A DNA stretch of 64,000 nt, taken from contig JADJXT010000002.1 in the NCBI GenBank assembly GCA_016720115.1, forward strand, positions 186,001 to 250,000, in the 5' to 3' direction. How positions within the stretch are numbered: the stretch's first letter is position 1; each line of letters starts with the position of its first letter. The notes below the pieces were generated by a model that saw nothing but the letters and a program-made list of their open reading frames with translations, made no database searches and was not told the DNA's origin. This DNA comes from Sphingomonadales bacterium (GTDB lineage Bacteria; Pseudomonadota; Alphaproteobacteria; Sphingomonadales; Sphingomonadaceae). Below are positions 15,427-24,295 of this stretch, in pieces. Both the position numbers and the translations under genes were made by a program.

Positions 15427-16452
15427 TCAGCCCTTCTTCAAGTGCCTGCGCCCGAGAAGTTCGGCAATCTGGACGGCATTGAGCGCCGCGCCCTTGCGCA
15501 GATTATCCGAAACGCACCAAAGGTTTAGGCCATTGTCGACCGTCGAATCGTCGCGCACACGGCTGATGAAGGTCGCGTAATCGCCCACGCATTCGACCGG
15601 GGTTACGTATCCGCCGTCCTCGCGCTTGTCGACGAGCATCACGCCGGGGGCTTCGCGCAGGATATTCTGCGCCTCTTCCGCCGAAAGCTCGTTCTCGAAT
15701 TCGATGTTGATTGCTTCCGAATGGCCGACGAACACAGGTACGCGGACGCAGGTCGCGGTGACCTTCACCTTGGGATCGAGGATCTTCTTGGTTTCGACGA
15801 CCATCTTCCATTCTTCCTTGGTCGTGCCGTCCTCGAGAAACTTGTCGATGTGCGGGATGACGTTGAAGGCGATCTGCTTGGTGAATTTCTGCGGCTCGGC
15901 CTGGTCGCCGACGAAGATGCTGCGCGACTGTTCGAACAGTTCGTCCATCCCGGCCTTGCCAGCACCCGAAACCGACTGGTAGGTGGAAACCACGACACGC
16001 TTGATCTTCGCGGCATCGTGCAGCGGCTTCAGCGCGACGACCATCTGCGCGGTCGAGCAATTGGGATTGGCGATGATGTTGCGCGCGGTATAGCCGTCGA
16101 TCGCGTCTGGGTTCACTTCAGGCACGATAAGCGGCACATCCGGGTCCATGCGATAGAGCGAGCTATTGTCGATCACCGTGCAGCCCGCTGCTGCAAAGCG
16201 CGGAGCATGCACCTTGGTCGCATCGGAGCCGATCGCGAACAGTGCGATATCCCAGCCTGCGGGATCGAAATGTTCGATATTCTGGATTTTGAGGGTCTGG
16301 CCGGTCTCGCCATATTCGATGGTTTCGCCTGCCGAGCGCGATGATGCGACCGCCGCGATCTCGTCCGCCGGAAATTCGCGTTCAGCCAGGATGTTCAGCA
16401 TTTCGCGCCCGACATTGCCCGTGGCGCCCGCAACTACAACTCGATAACCCAT
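15427..16452 (-). CDS. asd: Aspartate-semialdehyde dehydrogenase
   Basis: NADPH-dependent enzyme that reduces aspartyl phosphate to aspartate semialdehyde, the branch point to lysine/diaminopimelate, threonine and methionine. 341 residues, the usual length. The nucleotide motif GATGNVGREML is at 9-19, the catalytic cysteine is in NPNCSTAQM (about residue 132), and VSTYQSVSGAGKAGMDEL and the basic CVRVPVFVGHSEAIN block with the catalytic histidine are present. It lies downstream of the rplS terminator, so it is its own unit. dapF, which acts later in the same pathway, lies 6 kb away. Confidence 0.97.
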   Translation of the reverse strand: MGYRVVVAGATGNVGREMLNILAEREFPADEIAAVASSRSAGETIEYGETGQTLKIQNIEHFDPAGWDIALFAIGSDATKVHAPRFAAAGCTVIDNSSLYRMDPDVPLIVPEVNPDAIDGYTARNIIANPNCSTAQMVVALKPLHDAAKIKRVVVSTYQSVSGAGKAGMDELFEQSRSIFVGDQAEPQKFTKQIAFNVIPHIDKFLEDGTTKEEWKMVVETKKILDPKVKVTATCVRVPVFVGHSEAINIEFENELSAEEAQNILREAPGVMLVDKREDGGYVTPVECVGDYATFISRVRDDSTVDNGLNLWCVSDNLRKGAALNAVQIAELLGRRHLKKG

Positions 16453-16486
16453 TTTGATTTCCTCGTATTCGAACTTGCTATCGGGA

Positions 16487-16504
16487 CCCCCGCATTCGCG
16501 GGGG
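16487..16504. repeat. Short palindromic repeat CCCCCGC-N4-GCGGGGG
   Basis: Perfect 7-bp arms around ATTC in the asd-rplS gap. It is a one-arm version of the GCGAAGGCGGG-type element seen complete at 28178-28284 and 60530-60614. Confidence 0.6.
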
Positions 16505-16511
16505 CAGGCAT

Positions 16512-16550
16512 AAAAAAAGGCCGGGTCCCTTTAGCGGATCCCGGCCCTTT
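16512..16550 (-). terminator. Terminator of the ffh-rpsP-rimM-trmD-rplS operon
   Basis: On the minus strand a GGCCGGG/CCCGGCC stem (arms 16540-16546 and 16519-16525, extended inward by GGATCC-like pairing) is followed by seven T (complement of 16512-16518), about 35 bases after the rplS stop. Confidence 0.92.
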
Positions 16551-16581
16551 CGGTATCTTGGTTATACGCAACCAGACGGGA

Positions 16582-16965
16582 TCAGCCTGCGGCATCCTGT
16601 TTGGTGGTAATCTTGCGTTCGGCGATACGCGCCTTCTTGCCGGTGCGGCCGCGCAGATAGTACAGCTTCGCACGACGGACGGCGCCGCGACGCACCACTT
16701 CGATGCTTTCGACATTGGGCGAGTAAAGCGGGAATACGCGTTCCACGCCTTCGCCGAACGAAATCTTGCGGACGGTGAAATTCGAACCCATGCCCTTGTT
16801 CGAACGCGCGATGCACACGCCTTCGTAATTCTGGATGCGGGTGCGATCGCCTTCGATCACCTTCACGCCAACGCGCAGCGTGTCACCGGCCCGGAATTCG
16901 GGGATGTTCTTTTTGGTGGCAAGTTCGGCAATCGCCTCTTGCTCAAGCGTCTGGATCAGGTTCAT
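16582..16965 (-). CDS. rplS: 50S ribosomal protein L19
   Basis: Large-subunit protein at the interface with the small subunit. 127 residues, starting MNLIQTLEQEAIAEL. The L19 signature RTRIQNYEGVCIAR and the C-terminal GKKARIAERK are intact. The start at 16965 follows family practice; the open frame to 16995 adds an implausible basic leader. It is the last gene of the rpsP-rimM-trmD-rplS operon, the classical bacterial order, and is followed by a strong terminator. Confidence 0.97.
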   Translation of the reverse strand: MNLIQTLEQEAIAELATKKNIPEFRAGDTLRVGVKVIEGDRTRIQNYEGVCIARSNKGMGSNFTVRKISFGEGVERVFPLYSPNVESIEVVRRGAVRRAKLYYLRGRTGKKARIAERKITTKQDAAG

Positions 16966-17007
16966 GGCCTGTCTTCTTCCTTCTTCACGCTGCACACCAG
17001 AGGCAGG

Positions 17008-17712
17008 TCAGTCCCGAGCGTTCTTGTAACGCTCCCAAAGGTCTGGCCTGCGTAGCCGTGTATCGTTCTCGGCCTGTTGTTTCCGCCAGGCCCTGATCTT
17101 CGCATGATCCCCCGATCGCAGCACTTCAGGGATCGTGCGCCCTTCCCACTCAGCAGGTCGGGTATAATGCGGATATTCGAGAAGCCCCTGTTCAAAGGAC
17201 TCTTCATCCCCACTATCGGGCGCGCCCATTACGCCGGGAAGCAGCCGAATGCAAGCATCTAATAGCATCAGCGCCCCCATTTCCCCGCCGGAAAGCACGA
17301 TGTCGCCCATGCAGACCTGCTCGATCTGCGGACGCGCCTCGAACAGCCGCTCGTCAAAGCCCTCGAAACGACCGCAGAGAATGGTGACGCCGGGACCATC
17401 GGCCAGTTCGCGTACACGGGCCTGGGTGATTGGCTTACCTCGCGGGGTCATCACCAAAATCGGCAAATCAGGTGCTTTTTCAATCGCATGGTCGACCGCC
17501 GCCGCCATGACGTCAACCTTCAGCACCATCCCTGCCCCACCGCCAGCCGGCGTATCGTCAACTGTTCGGTGCTTGTCGGATGCAAAGTCGCGCAACTGGA
17601 TCGGCGAGCAGGACCATTTCTCCTCCGCCAGCGCACGGCCCGCGAGCGAAACGCCCAGCGGGCCGGGAAACATCTCGGGGTAAAGCGTCAGGATTTGGGT
17701 TTGGTAGGTCAT
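17008..17712 (-). CDS. trmD: tRNA (guanine-37-N1)-methyltransferase
   Basis: SAM-dependent SPOUT enzyme that methylates G37 next to the anticodon and prevents +1 frameshifting. 234 residues. It has the trefoil-knot motifs MTPRGKPITQA, LCGRFEGFDERL and the SAM-binding IVLSGGEMGALMLLDA, and the DDTPAGGGAGMVLK loop typical of TrmD. It overlaps rimM by 4 bases and precedes rplS by 42 bases. Confidence 0.97.
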   Translation of the reverse strand: MTYQTQILTLYPEMFPGPLGVSLAGRALAEEKWSCSPIQLRDFASDKHRTVDDTPAGGGAGMVLKVDVMAAAVDHAIEKAPDLPILVMTPRGKPITQARVRELADGPGVTILCGRFEGFDERLFEARPQIEQVCMGDIVLSGGEMGALMLLDACIRLLPGVMGAPDSGDEESFEQGLLEYPHYTRPAEWEGRTIPEVLRSGDHAKIRAWRKQQAENDTRLRRPDLWERYKNARD

Positions 17713-18188
17713 AGGACAAACGCCGCGTCGACCAGAATGCGCTCACCCCATTCGGGAACAGCCTTGGCATTCATCGGGACCATGAAGCGCTTTTTGTCCG
17801 GCTTTTTGATCTCGAGGATATCGCCCGCACCGAAATTCTCAACGGCGATACAGAAACCCAAATCCTCGCCATCGGTTGAAGCGCAAGGCAGACCGATCAG
17901 GTCGCTATAATAATATTCGCCATCGCCCAGCGGCGGCAATTCGGCACGTGATACGGTCAGGAGCGTGCTGCGCAGTGCCTCAGCGGCATTACGGTCAGCA
18001 ATTTCGGCAAAGCGCGCGATCGCACCGCCCTTGTGGGCGCGCACCGCCTTTAACGTCAGTGCGCCACCATTATAGCTTTTGTGCCGTTTGAGGCTGTCCA
18101 CATTCTCTGCAAACAGCTTCAACCGGACTTCGCCCGTCACGCCATGCGCACCGGCAACGGCGGCAAGCGTGACGGTCTTTTCAGCCAA
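17709..18188 (-). CDS. rimM: Ribosome maturation factor RimM
   Basis: Assists maturation of the 30S head by binding S19. 159 residues. The N-terminal part contains the diagnostic AGAHGVTGEVRLKLF, and the C-terminal PRC-barrel contains the YYYSDLIGLP motif. It sits 3 bases after rpsP and overlaps trmD by 4 bases, as expected for this operon. Confidence 0.95.
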   Translation of the reverse strand: MAEKTVTLAAVAGAHGVTGEVRLKLFAENVDSLKRHKSYNGGALTLKAVRAHKGGAIARFAEIADRNAAEALRSTLLTVSRAELPPLGDGEYYYSDLIGLPCASTDGEDLGFCIAVENFGAGDILEIKKPDKKRFMVPMNAKAVPEWGERILVDAAFVL

Positions 18189-18191
18189 GGA

Positions 18192-18704
18192 TCAGCCCTC
18201 AGCCTTTTCTTCGCTGGCTTCTTCAGCAGCCGGAGCTTCCTCGGCGGCAGCTTCTTCAGCGGGTGCAGCTTCTTCCGCAGCGGGTGCTTCGGCAGCAACT
18301 TCTTCAGCCGGTACGGCTTCTTCGACTGCAGGAGCGGCGGCAGCGGCTGCCGCAGCTTCTTCGGCTTCAGCCAGCTTGGCGGCCTTGTCTTCGGCGCGAT
18401 CCTTGGCCTTCTGGCCGGGTTCGCCCTTCTTCGGGTTTACCGATGCCTTGCGCTCCTTGACGCCAGCGGCATCGAGAAAGCGGGCAACGCGATCCGAGGG
18501 CTGCGCGCCAGCGGCCAGCCAGTGCTTCGCACGATCGGCGTCGAGGATGACGCGACCGGCATCGTCCTTGGCGAGCTGCGGGTTGTAGCTGCCGATACGC
18601 TCGATGAACTTGCCGTCACGCGGCGCGCGCGCATCCGCAACAACAATCTTGTAATAAGGGCGCTTCTTCGAGCCGCCACGCGACAAACGCATTGCCAATG
18701 CCAT
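18192..18704 (-). CDS. rpsP: 30S ribosomal protein S16 with long acidic tail
   Basis: The first 80 or so residues are canonical S16 (MALAMRLSRGGSKKRPYYKI onward, with GSYNPQLAKDDAGRV). The protein is 170 residues, about twice the usual 80-90, because of a C-terminal extension of roughly 80 residues made almost only of Ala, Glu, Pro, Val and Lys, predicted disordered or helical. Such tails on S16 are common in alphaproteobacteria; their function is unknown. The Ala/Glu repeats also create long spurious open frames on the opposite strand. It lies 50 bases downstream of ffh on the same strand with no terminator between. Confidence 0.95.
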   Translation of the reverse strand: MALAMRLSRGGSKKRPYYKIVVADARAPRDGKFIERIGSYNPQLAKDDAGRVILDADRAKHWLAAGAQPSDRVARFLDAAGVKERKASVNPKKGEPGQKAKDRAEDKAAKLAEAEEAAAAAAAAPAVEEAVPAEEVAAEAPAAEEAAPAEEAAAEEAPAAEEASEEKAEG

Positions 18705-18754
18705 GATATTTACCTTTACCTTTCTGATTCAATTCTTTGAATTAATATGAAAAC

Positions 18755-20242
18755 TTACTTTTTCTTGCTCAACAAGCGGGCGATATCGGGCGGCAGTCCA
18801 CCCGCACCGCCACCGGGCATACCGGGAAGCCCGCCCAAACCCTTGGGCATCGATCCCTGAGGCAGCCCATGCATGCCTTCCATCGTCGCCCCCAGATCGC
18901 CGCCCGATTTGCCGAACAGCGCGGCAAGCCCTTTCAGCCCGCCCATCTTCCGGATGCGCTTCATCGCGCTTTCCATTTCCTGATGCATTTTCAGGAGGCG
19001 GTTGACGTCCTGCACCGTGGTACCCGATCCATTAGCGACGCGGATCTTGCGTTTTGCATTCAAAAGCGCCGGTTTTTCGCGCTCTTTCGGGGTCATCGAA
19101 CCGATGATCGCGTCCATCCGATGCAGGATCTTGTCGTCCATGCCGGACTGCGCCATCGCAGCCTTGGCCTTTTTCATCCCCGGCATCATGCCCGCCAGCG
19201 CACCAAGACCACCCATTTTGGTCATCTGGCGCAACTGGGCCCGCAGATCGTTGAGATCGAACTGCCCCTTCGCCATCTTGGCGGCGAGTTTTTCGGATTC
19301 TTCCTGATCGACGACCTGTGCCGCTCGTTCAACCAGACCGACGACATCGCCCATGCCGAGGATGCGACCTGCGACGCGCGAAGGCTGGAACGCCTCCAGC
19401 GCATCCATCTTTTCGCCGACGCCTGCGAACTTGATCGGCTTTCCGGTAACCGCACGCATCGACAGCGCGGCACCCCCGCGCGCATCGCCATCCATGCGGG
19501 TAAGGACAACGCCGGTAAGCTCCACCTGTTCGCCAAAGCTCTTGGCGACATTCACCGCATCCTGACCGGTGAGCGAATCGACGACGAGGAGAATTTCCTG
19601 GGGGACGGCAACATTCGCCACCGCCTTCATCTCGTCCATAAGCTGCTGGTCGACGTGCAGGCGGCCTGCCGTATCGAGCATCAGCACATCGAAGCCCTGC
19701 AGTTTCGCTGCCTGCATCGCGCGCTTGGCAATGTCGACAGGCTGCTGGCCCGCCACGATCGGCAAGGTGGCAACATCCACCTGCGTGCCGAGCGTTGCCA
19801 ACTGCTCCTGCGCGGCGGGGCGGTTGACGTCGAGCGATGCCATCAGCACCTTCTTGCGCTCTTTCTCATTGAGAAGCTTCGCAATTTTGGCGGTGGTTGT
19901 GGTCTTGCCCGAGCCCTGCAGACCGACCATCATGACGACAGCGGGCGGGGCCACGGCAAGGTTCAGTTCGCTCGCATCCGATCCGAGCATCTCGACCAGC
20001 GCGTCGTTGACGATCTTGACGACCTGCTGGCCCGGGGTGACCGATTTCAGAACCGACTGACCGACCGCCTGCTCGGTGACCTTGTCGACAAATTCGCGTG
20101 CAACCGGAAGCGCAACATCGGCCTCGAGAAGCGCGACGCGAACTTCGCGCATCGCCTCACGGACGTCTGCTTCGTTCAGTGCACCGCGACCGCGCAGGCG
20201 ATCGAACACGCCTCCCAACCGGTCGCTCAGCTTGTCGAACAT
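18755..20242 (-). CDS. ffh: Signal recognition particle protein Ffh (SRP54)
   Basis: GTPase of the signal recognition particle; with 4.5S RNA it targets nascent inner-membrane proteins to FtsY. 495 residues: N domain, G domain with GLQGSGKTTTTAKIA (G1), DTAGRLHVDQQL (G3) and TRMDGDARGGAAL (G4), and a methionine-rich M domain (about 330-460) with GMMPGMKKAK and RKMGGLKGLAALF. The end is Gly/Pro/Met-rich. I start at 20242 (MFDKLSDRLGG), preceded by AAAGGGAAG; the open frame to 20368 reads through the leader hairpin and is not family-like. Its receptor gene ftsY lies 4 kb away at 24292. Confidence 0.97.
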   Translation of the reverse strand: MFDKLSDRLGGVFDRLRGRGALNEADVREAMREVRVALLEADVALPVAREFVDKVTEQAVGQSVLKSVTPGQQVVKIVNDALVEMLGSDASELNLAVAPPAVVMMVGLQGSGKTTTTAKIAKLLNEKERKKVLMASLDVNRPAAQEQLATLGTQVDVATLPIVAGQQPVDIAKRAMQAAKLQGFDVLMLDTAGRLHVDQQLMDEMKAVANVAVPQEILLVVDSLTGQDAVNVAKSFGEQVELTGVVLTRMDGDARGGAALSMRAVTGKPIKFAGVGEKMDALEAFQPSRVAGRILGMGDVVGLVERAAQVVDQEESEKLAAKMAKGQFDLNDLRAQLRQMTKMGGLGALAGMMPGMKKAKAAMAQSGMDDKILHRMDAIIGSMTPKEREKPALLNAKRKIRVANGSGTTVQDVNRLLKMHQEMESAMKRIRKMGGLKGLAALFGKSGGDLGATMEGMHGLPQGSMPKGLGGLPGMPGGGAGGLPPDIARLLSKKK

Positions 20243-20279
20243 CGAACTTCCCTTTATCCGGTGCCGGAAACGCACAAAA

Positions 20280-20309
20280 CGCCGGTGGGCGAAACCTCGC
20301 TGACCGGCG
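20280..20309 (-). ncRNA. Hairpin in the ffh leader, possible regulatory RNA element
   Basis: Nested perfect stems: CGCCGGT (20280-20286) with ACCGGCG (20303-20309), and inside it GCGA (289-292) with TCGC (297-300) around a 4-base loop. It lies about 38 bases upstream of the ffh start, so in the transcript it forms a stable 30-nt structure before the ribosome site. On the plus strand it is followed by GCAGATG and eight T, so it might instead act as a weak bidirectional terminator. I recall a leader motif proposed upstream of ffh in alphaproteobacteria but cannot verify a match. Confidence 0.45.
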
Positions 20310-20513
20310 CAGATGTTTTTTTTCCGAACATCACATGGAAGGAGTTTGCACTCCTGACGGACGGCCACTTAGTCTCGGCCAGCCAAAATTGCAAGCGCAC
20401 AAATGCCGGGCAGCCGTTCCTGACCGGTGCCAAACCGCTTTGTCGCTTGAAGATTAACCCAATTTTGACCTTTCCCGTTCAAGAACAGACCGAAATACAG
20501 GGGCTGAACATTT

Positions 20514-22187
20514 ATGCGGGTAGCGCGAAACAAGCGACCGGAAATCGGCGAAGACGGACAGGTTATCAGGGCGCAATCCGGCTCCCGTGCTGGCCTGACG
20601 CTCATCTTTGCGGCATTGATTACCTTCGTCTATATCGGCGGTTCGGTCGGCACGCAGCTGGTTAAGCAATATTTCGGCCAGGGCGCGACAACCGATCAGG
20701 CCATGGTTTCGGCGCTGCTGCTGAACATCGCCCTCATCCTGCTAATCTGGCGACGCACCTCGGTGCTGAGCGAAGAAGTCGACGTCTACCGACAGGCAGA
20801 GGTTCGGGCGCAGCATCTCGCAATTACCGATCCGCTCACCAATTTGTTCAACCGCCGCGCAATCAAGGAAAAAACTGCCGATCTGACCGCACGCGCATCG
20901 CGCAGAGGCAAATCAGTCGCATTCATGATGATCGACCTTGATGGCTTTAAGAAGATCAATGACCTGTACGGGCATGACAGCGGCGATCAATTGCTGCGCG
21001 AAGTCGCCGACCGGATGCGCGACACCGCGCCGCCATCGAGCATATTGGCACGCCTTGGCGGCGATGAGTTCGGCATCTGCATGGTGTTTGAGCCCGAATT
21101 CCCCGAAACCGTCGATCGCGTCGCCGAGGATCTTGTCGAAGTCCTCTCGCGCCCGATCACGATTGGCGACACAGATCACAGCATCACCGCCTCAATCGGC
21201 ATCGCCAGGCCGGAAATGGATTGCGACGGCATCGACATGCTCATCCGCCGCGCCGACATTGCCTTATATGCAGCGAAGAAAAACGGTCGCAACGGCTTTT
21301 GCTGGTTCGAAAGCGGCATGGAAGTCGAGCTGCGCACGCGCAATTCGCTCGAGGCGGATATCCGCGCGGCGATCCCGAACGAAGAATTCGTGCCCTATTT
21401 CGAACAGCAGATCGACCTGCAGACTGGCGAGCTGGCCGGTTTCGAAATGCTCGCCCGCTGGGTGTCGCCGATGCGCGGGTTGATACCGCCTGATGAATTC
21501 ATCCCTGTGGCCGAAGAAACCGGGATGATCGGCGATCTGTCGCTCAGCATCATTCGCAAGGCGATGCTGGAGGCGAAGAATTGGGATCCGAAGCTGACGA
21601 TTTCGGTCAACATCTCACCCGTCCAGTTGAAAGATCCCTGGCTGGCGCAGAAAATCGTCAAGCTGCTGGTAGAGACGGGGTTTCCGGCGAACCGGCTTGA
21701 GGTCGAAATTACCGAAAGCTCGCTATTCAAGAATCTCAGCCTTGCCCAGTCGATTGTGGGCAGCCTGAAGAACCAGGGCATCCAGATTGCCCTCGATGAT
21801 TTCGGCACCGGCTACAGCTCGCTCGCGCACCTGCGCGCCCTGCCCTTCGACCGTATCAAGATCGACCGCAGCTTTGTTTCGACCATGCTCGAAAACTCCG
21901 AGAGCGCCGCGATTGTGAATGCGATTGCGGGCTTGGGTTCCAGCCTGTGCGTGCCGATCACGGCGGAAGGCATCGAAGAACAGCAACTGGTCGACAAGTT
22001 GCGCGAACTGGGATGCACAAAGGGCCAGGGCTGGTTTTACGGCCAACCGCTGTCGGTCGAAAATGTGCGACAGTTGCTTGCCGAGCGTAATCTGCTGATC
22101 AGCCGCAAATCGTCCAATTTGGCTGAAAAGCAGGATGTGCAAGCAGGCCTGCCTTATGGCAGCACCGGCGAGCGCGCAGCAGGCTGA
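20514..22187 (+). CDS. Membrane-bound GGDEF-EAL cyclic-di-GMP protein
   Basis: 557 residues. Two N-terminal membrane helices (about 25-45 and 65-79) are followed by a GGDEF domain (about 100-270) and an EAL domain (about 275-525). The diguanylate cyclase site is intact (GGDEF at 182-186, DLDGFKKIND at 141-150), but I see no RxxD inhibitory site just upstream. In the EAL domain the signature reads EML (311-313), conservative for ExL, and the catalytic DDFGTGYSS and later ITAEGIE are present, so both activities are possible. Only a short periplasmic loop separates the helices, so sensing is probably intramembrane or cytoplasmic. It stands alone. Confidence 0.95.
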   Translation: MRVARNKRPEIGEDGQVIRAQSGSRAGLTLIFAALITFVYIGGSVGTQLVKQYFGQGATTDQAMVSALLLNIALILLIWRRTSVLSEEVDVYRQAEVRAQHLAITDPLTNLFNRRAIKEKTADLTARASRRGKSVAFMMIDLDGFKKINDLYGHDSGDQLLREVADRMRDTAPPSSILARLGGDEFGICMVFEPEFPETVDRVAEDLVEVLSRPITIGDTDHSITASIGIARPEMDCDGIDMLIRRADIALYAAKKNGRNGFCWFESGMEVELRTRNSLEADIRAAIPNEEFVPYFEQQIDLQTGELAGFEMLARWVSPMRGLIPPDEFIPVAEETGMIGDLSLSIIRKAMLEAKNWDPKLTISVNISPVQLKDPWLAQKIVKLLVETGFPANRLEVEITESSLFKNLSLAQSIVGSLKNQGIQIALDDFGTGYSSLAHLRALPFDRIKIDRSFVSTMLENSESAAIVNAIAGLGSSLCVPITAEGIEEQQLVDKLRELGCTKGQGWFYGQPLSVENVRQLLAERNLLISRKSSNLAEKQDVQAGLPYGSTGERAAG

Positions 22188-22250
22188 CGCCCTTACCTTC
22201 ACGGCTTTCGCTGGACTTGGGGGCAGGCAATAGCCTAATGCGCAGCCGTT

Positions 22251-23057
22251 ATGGCAGCGCCTTTTCACAAGATGCACGGGCTGGGCAACGATTTCGTTGT
22301 CATCGATGCGCGCAGCGAGGCTGTCGAGATGACAGGGCCCCGCGCGCATGCGATCGCCGACCGGCGGACGGGCATTGGCTGCGACCAGCTCATCCTGCTC
22401 GAACCGTCGGACAGCACCGATGTGCGGATGCGCATTTTCAACGCCGACGGCGGCGAGGTAGAGGCCTGCGGCAATGCGACGCGCTGTGTCGCGACACTGC
22501 TCGGCAAAGCCGCGCGGATCGAAACCAAAGGCGGCATTCTCGAAACCCGTCCACAGGATAGCAGCGCCACGGTTTTGCTGAATCCCCCTGCCTTCGACTG
22601 GGAGTTCATCCCGCTCGCCATGCCCATGGATACGATGGACATGCCCGTCGGCTGGGACGAGCTTGAACGGCCGATGGCGGTCAATGTCGGCAACCCGCAC
22701 GTCATTTTCTTTGTGCCTGACACCGATGCCGTCGACCTGGAGCAGTTGGGGCCGACGATAGAAACCGATCCACTGTTCCCCGAAAGAATCAATGTCAACG
22801 TCGCAACGATTGTCGATCCACAGAATATCCGGCTACGGGTGTGGGAGCGCGGCGTGGGTTTGACGCTGGCCTGCGGCACCGGGGCCTGTGCAACAGCCGT
22901 GGCGGCAATCCGCAGCGGCCGCGCGCAATCGCCGGTCACCGTCCATCTGCCCGGCGGCGATCTGCGTATCGGCTGGCGGGAGGGCGACCCGATCGAGATG
23001 GAAGGCCCGGCAACGCATGTCTTCACGGGCGAGGCGAACTGGAGCAAATTCGGTTGA
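22251..23057 (+). CDS. dapF: Diaminopimelate epimerase
   Basis: Converts LL- to meso-diaminopimelate for lysine and peptidoglycan synthesis. 268 residues. It begins with the family motif KMHGLGNDFVVID. The two catalytic cysteines are in EACGNATRC and LACGTGACA, about 140 residues apart, as required for the cofactor-independent two-base mechanism. VNVGNPHVIFF is also conserved. It starts an overlapping run: the mtaB start codon TTG overlaps the dapF stop (TTGA). Confidence 0.97.
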   Translation: MAAPFHKMHGLGNDFVVIDARSEAVEMTGPRAHAIADRRTGIGCDQLILLEPSDSTDVRMRIFNADGGEVEACGNATRCVATLLGKAARIETKGGILETRPQDSSATVLLNPPAFDWEFIPLAMPMDTMDMPVGWDELERPMAVNVGNPHVIFFVPDTDAVDLEQLGPTIETDPLFPERINVNVATIVDPQNIRLRVWERGVGLTLACGTGACATAVAAIRSGRAQSPVTVHLPGGDLRIGWREGDPIEMEGPATHVFTGEANWSKFG

Positions 23058-24295
23058 GCGGCCCCGAAATCATCACAATGGGCTGCCGCCTCAATCTTGC
23101 GGAAAGCCATGCCCTGGCCGAGCAGCTGCGCGAAGCGGACGACCTCGTCATCGTCAACAGTTGCGCGGTGACGAACGAAGCCGTGCGCCAGACGCGGCAA
23201 GCGATCCGGCAGGCGCGCAAGCGCCGCCCCGATGCTCGCATCATCGTCACCGGCTGTGCCGCACAGATCGAACCGCAAACCTTCGAGGCCATGGCAGAGG
23301 CCGATGCAGTCATCGGCAATATCGAGAAGCAATCCTCTGCCCTTTTCGCCGTTGATGGGCCCAGGGTGCGGGTCAGCGACATCATGGCGGTGCAGGAAAC
23401 TGCGCCGCACCTCGCCACCGCCTTTTCGGGCAATACCCGCGCCTTTGTCGAAGTGCAGACCGGCTGCGACCATCGCTGCACCTTCTGCATCATTCCCTAT
23501 GGCCGCGGCAACAGCCGCTCGGTTCCTGCCGGACAAGTGATCGAACATGTAAAGCGGCTGGTCGATAAAGGCATTGCCGAAGTGGTACTGACCGGCGTGG
23601 ACGTCACCAGCTATGGTCATGATCTGCCGGGCCAACCCAATCTGGGGCGTCTGGTCGAACAGCTCATCAAGCTTGTGCCCGATCTTCCGCGGTTGCGTCT
23701 TTCCTCAATCGACGGGGTCGAAATCGAAGAGCGGCTGCTCGATCTCATCACCGGCGAGCCAAGAGTGATGCCGCATATCCATTTGTCGTTGCAGGCCGGC
23801 GACAATCTGATCCTGAAGCGCATGAAACGACGCCATTCGCGCGAGCAGGCAATCGAAATCGTTGCCAGGATGAAGGCGAAGCGGGCGGATATCGCCATCG
23901 GGGCAGACATCATCGCAGGTTTCCCGACCGAAGACGATGCGATGTTCGAAAACAGCCTCGCGCTGGTCGAACAGTGCGATATCGTCCACGGCCATATTTT
24001 CCCTTATTCACCCAAGGCAGGAACACCCGCCGCAAAAATGCCGCAAGTGCCTGTGCAAACCATCAAGGATCGGGCCCGCCGATTGCGCGAAGCGGTGGCC
24101 GCGCGGCGTGAGGCGTGGCTCGATTCGCTGATCGGCAGCACGCAAAAAATTGTCGTCGAGGCTGGCGGGGCATCTGGCCATTCGGAAAATTTCGCCTATG
24201 TCGAACTCGATCGCAAGGTGGCCGAAGGCTCCCTGGTTACGGCTTATATCGAAGGACATGAAAATGGACGGCTCAACGGAAAGGTCGCCGGATGA
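23054..24295 (+). CDS. mtaB: tRNA t6A37 methylthiotransferase MtaB
   Basis: Radical-SAM enzyme that adds a methylthio group to t6A at position 37 of ANN-decoding tRNAs. 413 residues. The N-terminal UPF0004 domain has its three cluster cysteines (MGCRLN, NSCAVT, GCAAQ); the radical-SAM motif CDHRCTFC has CxxxCxxC spacing; a TRAM-like segment ends the protein. The MGCRLN start (rather than GCQMN) points to the MtaB branch over MiaB. I start at the TTG at 23054, which overlaps the dapF stop; family members begin MSGPEIITLGCR in exact register. The end overlaps ftsY by 4 bases. Confidence 0.93.
   Translation: MSGPEIITMGCRLNLAESHALAEQLREADDLVIVNSCAVTNEAVRQTRQAIRQARKRRPDARIIVTGCAAQIEPQTFEAMAEADAVIGNIEKQSSALFAVDGPRVRVSDIMAVQETAPHLATAFSGNTRAFVEVQTGCDHRCTFCIIPYGRGNSRSVPAGQVIEHVKRLVDKGIAEVVLTGVDVTSYGHDLPGQPNLGRLVEQLIKLVPDLPRLRLSSIDGVEIEERLLDLITGEPRVMPHIHLSLQAGDNLILKRMKRRHSREQAIEIVARMKAKRADIAIGADIIAGFPTEDDAMFENSLALVEQCDIVHGHIFPYSPKAGTPAAKMPQVPVQTIKDRARRLREAVAARREAWLDSLIGSTQKIVVEAGGASGHSENFAYVELDRKVAEGSLVTAYIEGHENGRLNGKVAG

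Noticed and set aside
18081..18740. 219-codon plus-strand Gly/Ser/Phe-rich frame
   Set aside because: Mirror image of the Ala/Glu tail of S16; compositional artefact. The repeats here are also not a CRISPR array, since there are no regular spacers.
18869..20665. 598-codon plus-strand frame opposite ffh
   Set aside because: Antisense of ffh with His/Arg-rich low-quality sequence, running over the leader hairpin into the GGDEF gene.
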